Positions 14,899 to 21,131 of a DNA stretch of 64,000 bases are shown here, one piece after another (positions within the stretch are counted from its first letter, which is position 1; every line of letters begins with the position of its first letter). A program made the position numbers and the translations under genes. The notes under the pieces are model-generated. The model searched no databases and was not told the origin of the DNA. It saw nothing but the letters and a program-made list of their open reading frames with translations. The DNA comes from Cytobacillus praedii (GTDB lineage: Bacteria; Bacillota; Bacilli; Bacillales; Cytobacillaceae): NCBI RefSeq assembly GCF_001439605.1, contig NZ_LMBX01000018.1, positions 1 to 64,000 on the forward strand, given 5' to 3'.

Positions 14899-15054
14899 GT
14901 GGCAAGGAAAAGTAGTAAGCAAACGCGGTATGACGCAATGAGCCAGCACAAGCAGCGCAAATATAAGGAGAAACAAAGCCCAAAAGGTCGCAAAGATGGT
15001 CGAGATTGGGCTTTTTATATGCTGAAAAAATTGAAGGTGGATGCCAATGAATGA
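14899..15054 (+). CDS. small basic protein, 51 aa
   Basis: GTG start with GGAGGGG 9 nt upstream. The product is very basic (ARKSSKQTRYDAMSQHKQRK, ending MLKKLKVDANE) and could bind nucleic acid. The frame contains a terminator-like hairpin (AAAGCCCAA / TTGGGCTTTTT, about 14975-15016), so transcript ends and translation may interfere here. It overlaps the next gene by 8 nt. Alternatively the region is only a terminator and the frame is chance. Confidence 0.55.
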   Translation: MARKSSKQTRYDAMSQHKQRKYKEKQSPKGRKDGRDWAFYMLKKLKVDANE

Positions 15055-15442
15055 TAAGGAGATTACTTTCGCGCAAGTAGTCATTTTCGGTAAAGACCCG
15101 CAAGGTTATGGCGTCGGGGTTGAATTATGTAATTTTGATCGAACCCCTTACGCAATTATGAGCCTTTGGCTTCCGAAAGTAGAATTTCCTTCGCAACGAC
15201 AGTCATTATTTAATACCTTTGAAGAAGTTTTTAAGTATATACCGGAGAATCACCGGCATGTAAAGTTTCGAGGATGTATTTCGTGGTTCACACACAGGGT
15301 TTACGAAATGAAACGAAAAGCTGGCATGTATGCCGACGGGCGGACGACTTCCTTTCATTACTTGGAACACAAGCCAGGCGTAGCGTTCTGTTTAGCTGTA
15401 GATGCCACAAGTAGAAAAACAACTATTATTGAAGAATTATAG
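15047..15442 (+). CDS. hypothetical protein, 131 aa
   Basis: ATG 15047 was preferred to ATG 15041 because of AAGGTGG 6 nt upstream. The product is a mixed alpha/beta protein without recognised motif: ITFAQVVIFGKDPQGYGVGV, CNFDRTPYAIMSLWLP, then YIPENHRHVKFRGCISWF. It ends GCTGTAGATGCC-coded AVDA and a short hydrophilic tail. It is the first of five genes leading to the tape measure gene. Function unknown. Confidence 0.65.
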   Translation: MNDKEITFAQVVIFGKDPQGYGVGVELCNFDRTPYAIMSLWLPKVEFPSQRQSLFNTFEEVFKYIPENHRHVKFRGCISWFTHRVYEMKRKAGMYADGRTTSFHYLEHKPGVAFCLAVDATSRKTTIIEEL

Positions 15443-15455
15443 GAGGGGTTTATTA

Positions 15456-16151
15456 ATGAGTTATCGTGAATTAGAAGCATTCAAAAAGAAAGTATCAAGT
15501 ATTAACGCATCTATCGCAAAGTTAGAGGAAAAGAAGGCGGAGCAAATTGCCAAACGTGCAAAAGCCGGTCAAGAACGTGAGGCTATGCTTATTTCAGAGG
15601 CGGTTGATGGCGTTGAAGCAGACCCGAAGAAACTCGGAGCGCTCCGTAAAACAATGGATGATTGCGAAGTTGAAATCGCAGAAATTGAGGAACGCATTGT
15701 ACTAATCGAACAAAAACGTGCGGAGGCATTAGCGTCGGAATTACCTGCAATCAAAAAAGGACGTGACCGCGAAATTGAAAGTCTATCGCGTGAAGCTGCG
15801 GCTCAATTTACGGATGCCCGTAAGCTAATGTTCGAGTATTTGCTCGCACTACAAAAAGTAGGCTTAACTCGTGACGCTGCGAATAAATTGCATCAGGACT
15901 TTGTTTATCATGCGAAAATGGTCGACCCTGACGAATATGGACGGACACATTGGAATCGTGGAAGCGATGCTATTCCGATGCCGGTTCTATTTTACGACGA
16001 TGCCGGTATTAAACTAGGTATTCGTGAAGGTGATCAAAAAGCAGCGCTTAACGGAAATATTGAACCAACTGTTATGCTATACCAACTCACTGGAGAAATT
16101 GAGTCCAGCAATAATGTTGCGTCAGCAAAACTTAGAAAGGCGGCGAGATAA
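15456..16151 (+). CDS. coiled-coil protein, 231 aa, possible virion or assembly protein
   Basis: A longer frame exists upstream, but AGGAGGGG at 15441-15448 selects ATG 15456. Residues 1-105 form a long coiled coil rich in Lys, Glu and Ala (for example IAKLEEKKAEQIAKRAKAGQ). The C-terminal half is globular, with THWNRGSDAIPMPVLFYDDA near residues 165-185. The stop codon overlaps the next start (TAATG). Coiled-coil proteins of this type in phages are scaffolding, tail or head-tail proteins, but no family match could be made by eye. The position in the tape measure transcript supports a structural or assembly role. Confidence 0.65.
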   Translation: MSYRELEAFKKKVSSINASIAKLEEKKAEQIAKRAKAGQEREAMLISEAVDGVEADPKKLGALRKTMDDCEVEIAEIEERIVLIEQKRAEALASELPAIKKGRDREIESLSREAAAQFTDARKLMFEYLLALQKVGLTRDAANKLHQDFVYHAKMVDPDEYGRTHWNRGSDAIPMPVLFYDDAGIKLGIREGDQKAALNGNIEPTVMLYQLTGEIESSNNVASAKLRKAAR

Positions 16152-16537
16152 TGGAAAAACCTCAAGTAAAAAGACCTGACTTTGAAAGTCGTGAACGTTC
16201 TATAAAATTAATGCAAGCGGGCTACGCAGAAACTCAAGTTTCTGAAAAAATGGACGAAATTAAACGCGCCCAAGCGATGCAGGCTGTCCAATTAAACGAT
16301 GTTGAGCAAAAGAGTCCACATCTGATGATGGCGACTGGCTATCGCGTGTTAGAGGAACTTAACAAGCCGAAACTTGCGGAAACTGAAACGACTATTCAAC
16401 TAGGCGGTAGTGAAGTAGCTGAAAAGGATGCGGAATTGCAAGAGGTTGAAAATCACTTAGCAGAGGTAAGTGGAATGTTTTCGAAAATGGACGAAATTCT
16501 TGAATATCTGAAACAAAAAGCGACCGACGAGAAATAA
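16151..16537 (+). CDS. acidic coiled-coil protein, 128 aa, possible tail assembly factor
   Basis: Encodes 128 residues and overlaps the upstream gene by 1 nt. The N-terminus is basic (QVKRPDFESRERSIKL); the C-terminal half is an acidic coiled coil (EKDAELQEVENHLAEV, then MFSKMDEILEYLKQK). Two genes of such size before the tape measure gene recall tail assembly chaperones, but the usual frameshift fusion is not seen and the similarity is only in position and size. A terminator overlaps the stop codon. Confidence 0.6.
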   Translation: MEKPQVKRPDFESRERSIKLMQAGYAETQVSEKMDEIKRAQAMQAVQLNDVEQKSPHLMMATGYRVLEELNKPKLAETETTIQLGGSEVAEKDAELQEVENHLAEVSGMFSKMDEILEYLKQKATDEK

Positions 16538-16549
16538 CGTCGGTTTTTT
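16523..16549 (+). terminator. terminator overlapping a stop codon
   Basis: ACCGACG (16523-16529) pairs with CGTCGGT (16538-16544), followed by T residues to 16549. The left arm lies in the last codons of the 16151-16537 gene, which may allow partial read-through to the tape measure genes. Confidence 0.8.
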
Positions 16550-16551
16550 AA

Positions 16552-16596
16552 TGCCCGCGTTTGTACGACATCCCCCAAGTTAGGTCGGAGCGGGCA
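16552..16596 (+). other. bipartite RNA hairpin, 45 nt
   Basis: Outer stem TGCCCGC (16552-16558) / GCGGGCA (16590-16596) and inner stem CGAC (16566-16569) / GTCG (16584-16587). There is no T-run afterwards, so it is not an ordinary terminator. It lies in the leader of the 16623 gene and could be a structured regulatory RNA or an operator. Confidence 0.5.
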
Positions 16597-16622
16597 AAAA
16601 TAAAACGAAAAGAGGAATGTAC

Positions 16623-16868
16623 ATGTATACGCACAATATCGAAGAAGTTATTGCCGGAAAAAGATTTAGGGCGGTTTTAACTTACGACTCCGGAAAGCGT
16701 TTTAAGTCAGCGTTTGATCTAGGCGTTTACGATACCGAAGCGGAAGCACTCGCGGCAGTTGAACAGGCAAAATTATTACATGCCGAGGATTTAAAAGACC
16801 CAAAGGACATGCCGCAGAATCGACTAGAGCGCTATATTGACACACATTATCGAAAATATTACGGGTAA
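16623..16868 (+). CDS. hypothetical protein, 81 aa
   Basis: ATG 16623 lies 7 nt after GAGGA and is preferred to ATG 16617. The product has a short beta-rich start (VIAGKRFRAVLTYDSGKRFK) and a helical, charged end (YDTEAEALAAVEQAKLLHAE). No family was recognised. It lies 15 bp before the next gene, in the group leading to the tape measure protein. Confidence 0.6.
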   Translation: MYTHNIEEVIAGKRFRAVLTYDSGKRFKSAFDLGVYDTEAEALAAVEQAKLLHAEDLKDPKDMPQNRLERYIDTHYRKYYG

Positions 16869-16883
16869 AGGAGGTGACGAGTA

Positions 16884-17207
16884 ATGGATCGGAAAACTCA
16901 ATACCGCTTACAGTTCGGGTTGCTCGTGCTTAAGGTCGACTACTTTGTCGGCGGTATTCCAAAAGACGTAATAAGGGAACTCGTCAGCTTTAAGCGATTA
17001 TTCTCGACAATGGTTACCGATGAACGGCTCGGCAAAATTGCCGCAAATGACGTAATAATCGCTGACCTATTAATACGATATGCCGACGCGTTTAATAGCG
17101 GCGACAAGCTGAAAGCGGCAGAACTAAAAAAGCAGGCCGAAGCAAAGTGGCGCGAGACAGATGTATTAATTAACGCATTATGCGACAAGGAAGGAGGAAA
17201 ATACTAA
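16884..17207 (+). CDS. hypothetical protein, 107 aa, coupled to the tape measure gene
   Basis: AAAGGAGGT stands 8 nt before the ATG. The product is helical and leucine-rich (VIREVLSF-type: KDVIRELVSFKRLFSTMV, then VIIADLLIRYADAFNSGDKL). It overlaps the tape measure start by 1 nt (TAATG), so the two are translationally coupled. Tail assembly chaperones hold this place in phage genomes, and a helical 107-residue protein would fit, but no signature was recognised. Confidence 0.65.
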   Translation: MDRKTQYRLQFGLLVLKVDYFVGGIPKDVIRELVSFKRLFSTMVTDERLGKIAANDVIIADLLIRYADAFNSGDKLKAAELKKQAEAKWRETDVLINALCDKEGGKY

Positions 17208-18895
17208 TGGCGTTTAATTTAAGAGCAGTATTATCACTTGACGGCAGTCGGTTTATGAGCCAAATGAACCGTATTCAGCGACAAATGGACCAAGCGAACC
17301 GACAAACGAGACTTTGGCGCGACTCGCAAGGACGACTTCGTGACGAATTAGGACGATTCGCTAGGCAAGCTGATAGGTCGTCGCATTCAATGAGTAATTT
17401 CGGAAAGGCAATAACATCGCCAATTCGTGCGATCGGAAGCTTAACATCGGGTTTAGGCGGGCTAGTCGGAGCGTACGCGGCAGCATCGGGCGCTAAAAAG
17501 ATATTCGAAGAAACAATCGGGCAAGCGGCGAAGTATGAACAAAGTACAGTCATGATTAGCGCGATGCTAAACGATAAAAAACTCGGTCAAGACTACATGA
17601 AACTCGTTGACAAGTTCGCGATAGACTCGCCTATTCTTGATTCACAAGGAATGCTAGGTAACTCTAAATCATTCTTAACTGCGTCAAAAGACATGAAGCA
17701 ATTAGAAAAGATGTGGAGTTTGGCGGAACGTATGGCCGCAATCGACCCGTATCAAGGTCTTGAAGGAGCGGTATTCGCGTTGCGTGAATTATTCTCCGGT
17801 GATGCTATTTCGATTGTTAGACGTTTCGAAATGCCGAAGAAAGTTATGAACGACATTAAAAACCTCAAACTCGACGACCAGCTTCGCGAGCTAGACAAAT
17901 ACTTCAATAAAATCGGTATGACTCAACAGTTAATCGACGATATGGGTGGTACGACGCTCGGTGTGTGGGCGCAGATCAAGGAATCATCTAACGTAATTTT
18001 ACGTAGTTTGGGAGCGCCTGCGCTACTTAAAATACGTGAGTTTCTGAAAGAAGTTCGAACCGGTATGCTGTCCGTTAGAGAAGTTATTGCCGATCGAAAT
18101 CTTTTTACACCTGAGGAATTTCGCGAACGGATGAACCGTGCGATGCAATTTGAAAGTTTCCAAGAATCGGGTAAGAAAATCCTTGAAAATATTTCAACTG
18201 GATTTATTAATGCGGTAAAAGGCATTGGCGGATGGGTTGAAGCGATTACTTCGTCAGACGCGTGGAAAAAGGCCAACAGTCTTAGCGCAAAAGTAGACAT
18301 AGTATTTTCAGACCTTTGGGCGAAGTTTACCGAGTGGGTTAACGGTGATGGAAAGCCGAAAATCGAGCAAGTCGCAAGTACGTTAACGCAAATATTAGCG
18401 ACTGCGATCTCCACATCATCCGGCCCAATTCTTGAAAGTGCTAAAGGTATCGGGGAATCGTTAGGGAAGGGAATTATCGACGGCGCAGTTTCTCATGTTA
18501 AACAAAATTGGGGGAAAATGGTCGGGGAGTCGTTTTTAAATAGTCCAGGAATGAAAATAATCACCTCTCCGTTAAAAGTGGCGGAAAAAGCGATGGATGC
18601 AAAGACAAACGGCGGCTTTTCGGTAATGAAAGAAAAAGCATTTGACCAAATATTCCCGAAGAAAAACGGCGGCCTCGACCGTGTGCCGTATAATGGCGCT
18701 ACTTACTCGCTACACAAAGACGAAATGGTCTTGCCACGTGGTGAGGCGGCAGAATATCGGAAAGGTAATCGAGGCGGAGGAAAAGGATTTTCTATTAATA
18801 TCGCGAAAATGGAAGTACGTCAAGAATCCGACATTCAAAAGGTGGCTAACGAATTAGCGCGCTTAATCGAAATGGAAGGCGTACAGATGGCATAA
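17207..18895 (+). CDS. phage tail tape measure protein
   Basis: Encodes 562 residues; AAGGAGG at 17191-17197 fixes ATG 17207. The N-terminus has the typical tape measure opening (RAVLSLDGSRFMSQMNRIQR), followed by a glycine/alanine-rich hydrophobic stretch (RAIGSLTSGLGGLVGAYAAA, residues about 70-90). A long helical middle follows. The C-terminus has the common block GGLDRVPYNGATYSLHKDEM then VLPRGEAAEYR, so both ends are intact. Tape measure proteins set siphophage and myophage tail length and take part in DNA ejection. At 562 residues it is short, which by the known length relation means a tail shorter than that of a typical helper. No other tail gene exists in the element, which is the odd point. 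Confidence 0.9.
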   Translation: MAFNLRAVLSLDGSRFMSQMNRIQRQMDQANRQTRLWRDSQGRLRDELGRFARQADRSSHSMSNFGKAITSPIRAIGSLTSGLGGLVGAYAAASGAKKIFEETIGQAAKYEQSTVMISAMLNDKKLGQDYMKLVDKFAIDSPILDSQGMLGNSKSFLTASKDMKQLEKMWSLAERMAAIDPYQGLEGAVFALRELFSGDAISIVRRFEMPKKVMNDIKNLKLDDQLRELDKYFNKIGMTQQLIDDMGGTTLGVWAQIKESSNVILRSLGAPALLKIREFLKEVRTGMLSVREVIADRNLFTPEEFRERMNRAMQFESFQESGKKILENISTGFINAVKGIGGWVEAITSSDAWKKANSLSAKVDIVFSDLWAKFTEWVNGDGKPKIEQVASTLTQILATAISTSSGPILESAKGIGESLGKGIIDGAVSHVKQNWGKMVGESFLNSPGMKIITSPLKVAEKAMDAKTNGGFSVMKEKAFDQIFPKKNGGLDRVPYNGATYSLHKDEMVLPRGEAAEYRKGNRGGGKGFSINIAKMEVRQESDIQKVANELARLIEMEGVQMA

Positions 18896-18903
18896 TTACC
18901 TAT

Positions 18904-18937
18904 GGGGCTGACTTCGGTTGGCTCCGTCTTTTTTTTT
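18904..18937 (+). terminator. terminator after the tape measure gene
   Basis: GGGGCTGAC / GTTGGCTCC stem (G-T pairs) closed by a TTCG tetraloop, then a run of T residues. Confidence 0.85.
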
Positions 18938-18971
18938 GACGCAAACACACGCAAACGCACGCTAGAAAAAT

Positions 18972-19002
18972 TTTACAATTGTTCGAACTTTCGCGATATA
19001 AT
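18972..19002 (+). promoter_or_regulatory. promoter of the lipoprotein gene
   Basis: A perfect TATAAT at 18997-19002 with TTACAA (18973-18978) 18 bp upstream, placed directly after the tape measure terminator. It suggests that the lipoprotein is expressed independently of the late genes, as expected of a gene expressed in the integrated state. Confidence 0.65.
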
Positions 19003-19035
19003 GGGCTTAAATACATATGCGGAGGGGGAAAGAGC

Positions 19036-19560
19036 ATGAAAAAGGCGTTAATTGGAATCGGGTTTGCTGCGTTAATTCTAGTAGCTTGCGCAAATGAACC
19101 GGAGGAAACGCAAGAGCCGGCGCAGGAAGAAACAAAGCCGGAAGTCGAAGAAGTGGAATTCGAGGAAGAGAAACCGGAAGAAACGGTCGAGGCAGTAGAG
19201 CAAGTCGAAGAAGTCGTAGAGGAAGAAGAAGAAAAGGAAGTCGAGCAGCCGGCGGAGGATAACTTCGATAAAGGGGCGTTCATTGCCGCGCTGACAAAAG
19301 ATATGGACGAAAACTTCGGCGGCACCGATGAACCGATGGAATGGTTCAAGTACATAACGAAATATGACGTCGATTACGAAACAAAAACCGTTTATGCACA
19401 TACGAATATAGATACGTTCAATGATACGGTAACTTACGACATATCTAACGCTATGATGAACTTAATTAATTACGACGATCAGACGTATTTCCACGTCAAG
19501 AAATTCATTGTAATCAACGCGAAAGGAAAAGAAATTTCGGTAATGAACAATCGAATGTAA
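19036..19560 (+). CDS. lipoprotein, candidate superinfection-exclusion moron
   Basis: GGAGGGGG lies 8 nt before ATG 19036; the frame extends upstream without a ribosome site. The product has 174 residues: a lipoprotein signal (MKKALIGIGFAALILVACAN, lipobox LVAC, Cys17), a long Glu/Pro/Val-rich linker (residues about 20-78, extremely acidic) and a folded C-terminal domain of about 95 residues (GAFIAALTKDMDENFGG ... YFHVKKFIVINAKGKEI). The linker would span the cell wall. It has its own promoter and lies between the tape measure gene and the integrase, where prophages carry genes that change the lysogen. The Ltp lipoprotein of phage TP-J34 blocks DNA entry of other phages by acting on their tape measure protein; a similar role here is an inference. 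Confidence 0.75.
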   Translation: MKKALIGIGFAALILVACANEPEETQEPAQEETKPEVEEVEFEEEKPEETVEAVEQVEEVVEEEEEKEVEQPAEDNFDKGAFIAALTKDMDENFGGTDEPMEWFKYITKYDVDYETKTVYAHTNIDTFNDTVTYDISNAMMNLINYDDQTYFHVKKFIVINAKGKEISVMNNRM

Positions 19561-19568
19561 TGTAAAAA

Positions 19569-19597
19569 CCCGCCGGTGGTTGCCTGCGGGCCTTTTC
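19569..19597. terminator. terminator between convergent genes
   Basis: CCCGCCGG / CCTGCGGG stem with a 6-nt loop between lipoprotein and integrase genes; CCTTTTCTTT follows on the plus strand and GTTTTTACA on the minus strand. Confidence 0.7.
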
Positions 19598-19598
19598 T

Positions 19599-20636
19599 TT
19601 ATATACGTATACCATTACGTTTTACTATATTCCGTAAGGGTGAAAACTTATTATGCTGTTGGCGAATATGCTCATTATCCATTTGAACATATTTCCGTGT
19701 GGTATTTATTTCAGCATGATCTAATATGCGTTGAAGTGTAAACAAGTCACCGCCGTTTAGAATATAATTTCTCGCGAATGTATGTCTGAACATATGTGGA
19801 TGTAATCGTGATAAATTCAACTTGCTCTTTAATCTGTTTAGTCTACGTCTAAACGCATCGGCAGTAAAGTCATACCCGAACGCACTCATAAATACTTGAC
19901 TATTCTCGCCAAAATAATGTTGCGTTTCGTCTAATAACTGCCGTAGCCTTTTTGCAACCTCACGACTTAACGGTATCTCTCGTTGTTTTCTATTTTTCGC
20001 TATTTGTGAAGGTACATAAAGCGTTAGTTGTCGAAAGTCAATCTGCTCCTCAGTTAGTGATAACGCTTCATTTATGCGGAGACCAGAGTCTAATAATAGT
20101 AGAACTAAGGTTTTGTCTCGCCACTGCGCGTATTGCTTATCGTCATAGGTGGCCAAAATTTTGTCGACTTGTTCATCGGTAAGTCCGGGTACTTCCTCGT
20201 GTTCATCGTGTTTGACCTGTGAAATATTCATCATCGGGTTAGCCTCGATTATGCCCTCGTTATAAAGGAATTTAAACATTGTTCGGAGTGTACGAATACG
20301 AATATTAATCGTATTTACCGATAGTTTTTTATCATTATTTTGTCTAATCTCATCGCCTTCATATAGGCTTCTGTCATTTCGTAAATAATTAATGTATTCG
20401 CGAATCATATCTGCAGTTAAATCGTTAATGAAATGAGATCCGTTGTCTAACCAATCTTGTAAATAACGAACAACGCTGCGGTAGTTTCTAACCGTCCCAG
20501 GTCGAACCCCCTCTGCTTCTTTCGCCCTAACGAAAATGTCTAGCGCTTCATTAATTGTTGTATTTCGGTCAACGTGAAGCTGTCGGTCATTAGAGGGCTT
20601 TTTTGCTCCTCTTTCCGCTATATACCTACGATTCAT
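19599..20636 (-). CDS. int: tyrosine recombinase (integrase) at the tRNA end
   Basis: Encodes 345 residues. An N-terminal arm-binding part (residues 1-30) and a SAM-like core-binding domain (about 28-140) precede the catalytic domain. Catalytic residues are visible: Arg in DSGLRINEALSL, HxxR in HPHMFRHTFARNY, His in ILDHAEINTT, and Tyr in TRKYVQM. It lies 145 bp from the right att repeat and reads away from the tRNA, the standard place of the integrase that made the 63-bp duplication. Because the tRNA terminator was split by integration, read-through from the tRNA promoter may express it. It is related to the recombinase at 7930 (shared HNKFSP end). Confidence 0.93.
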   Translation of the reverse strand: MNRRYIAERGAKKPSNDRQLHVDRNTTINEALDIFVRAKEAEGVRPGTVRNYRSVVRYLQDWLDNGSHFINDLTADMIREYINYLRNDRSLYEGDEIRQNNDKKLSVNTINIRIRTLRTMFKFLYNEGIIEANPMMNISQVKHDEHEEVPGLTDEQVDKILATYDDKQYAQWRDKTLVLLLLDSGLRINEALSLTEEQIDFRQLTLYVPSQIAKNRKQREIPLSREVAKRLRQLLDETQHYFGENSQVFMSAFGYDFTADAFRRRLNRLKSKLNLSRLHPHMFRHTFARNYILNGGDLFTLQRILDHAEINTTRKYVQMDNEHIRQQHNKFSPLRNIVKRNGIRI

Positions 20637-20639
20637 AGT

Positions 20640-20699
20640 GTCCTAAAACCTCCGTTTCTAACACTGTAAAGGTCCTACATGCACTATTTTAACGTCCTA
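20640..20699. promoter_or_regulatory. putative integrase arm-binding sites
   Basis: GTCCTA occurs three times in the same direction, at 20640, 20672 and 20694, between the integrase start and the att repeat. A similar CCTACAGTG stands near the left att site at about 5811. Spacing and place fit arm-type integrase sites; this is inferred. Confidence 0.4.
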
Positions 20700-20781
20700 T
20701 ATACGACGAAAAACGCTATGTCAGCGATATTGTCACCGTAATGATTGTACGGTTGAAATAGCGATAACACAGCGTTTTCCC

Positions 20782-20844
20782 GGCGGTCTCATTTAATAGC
20801 GTCCCAGATAGGAATCGAACCTACGACCTACAGCTTAGGAGGCT
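20782..20844. repeat. right attachment-site repeat, 63 bp
   Basis: Perfect copy of 5665-5727. Here it forms the 3' part of the intact tRNA-Arg. Identity stops in the anticodon stem, a usual crossover place for tRNA-directed tyrosine recombinases. Confidence 0.95.
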
Positions 20845-20873
20845 GTCGCTCTATCCTACTGAGCTACTGGGAC
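20800..20873 (-). tRNA. tRNA-Arg (anticodon CCT)
   Basis: A full cloverleaf of 74 nt: acceptor GTCCCAG/CTGGGAC, D stem GCTC/GAGC, anticodon stem ACAGC/GCTGT with loop CTCCTAA (anticodon CCT, reading AGG), T arm GTAGG-TTCGATT-CCTAT, discriminator G. CCA is not encoded. The gene is the target of the element and was restored by the element's copy of the 3' end. Its original terminator is now at 5625-5672. Confidence 0.97.
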
Positions 20874-21065
20874 ATAATATAATGTAATAATTAGACAACA
20901 AAATTTATTATAAACCCATTTTTCCAATCTAGTCAATTATTTGGATTAAATGAAAAAAGGACACAAGCAATGTCCTAGATTAAATCTCTAAGAGGGCTTG
21001 ATTGCAAGCACTCTGGTTAATGCTATCCCACCAAATTTAATTCGAATGAATAGTTAGCCATAAAA

Positions 21066-21112
21066 AAACTGCACCCCAATTGGTAGTTGTGACAACAATT
21101 GGGGTGCAGTTT
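21066..21112 (-). terminator. long perfect-stem terminator
   Basis: A 17-bp perfect stem (21066-21082 with 21096-21112) and 13-nt loop, followed on the minus strand by further T residues. It ends the acyltransferase transcript. Confidence 0.9.
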
Positions 21113-21131
21113 AGCAAAAAATCTTCTCATT

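Larger units (their letters stand above)
5665..20844. mobile_element. tRNA-Arg-integrated, phage-satellite-like element (about 15.2 kb)
   Basis: Bounded by the 63-bp direct repeat. Content from left to right: non-coding left end, cargo gene, recombinase, repressor and divergent early promoter, small early genes, ParB-like/J-domain protein, helicase-like ATPase, zinc-finger protein, HTH, HNH nuclease, small genes, tape measure protein, lipoprotein, and an integrase next to the intact tRNA. The genes are closely packed, often overlapping by 1-4 nt, with intact frames, so it does not look like a dying prophage. There is no terminase, portal, capsid, major tail, holin or lysin gene, and no conjugation gene. 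Base composition and CG use are higher than in the host flanks, except between about 6.5 and 9.1 kb, which is AT-rich. Satellite status is inference. Confidence 0.85.

Noticed and set aside
15456-17207. Assignment of the genes before the tape measure gene as tail chaperones with a programmed frameshift
   Set aside because: Position fits, but no slippery sequence or overlapping frame of the usual type was seen; they are left as unknown.
18900-19401. Minus-strand frames opposite the lipoprotein gene
   Set aside because: Low-complexity Ser/Thr or Phe/Leu shadows of the acidic linker.
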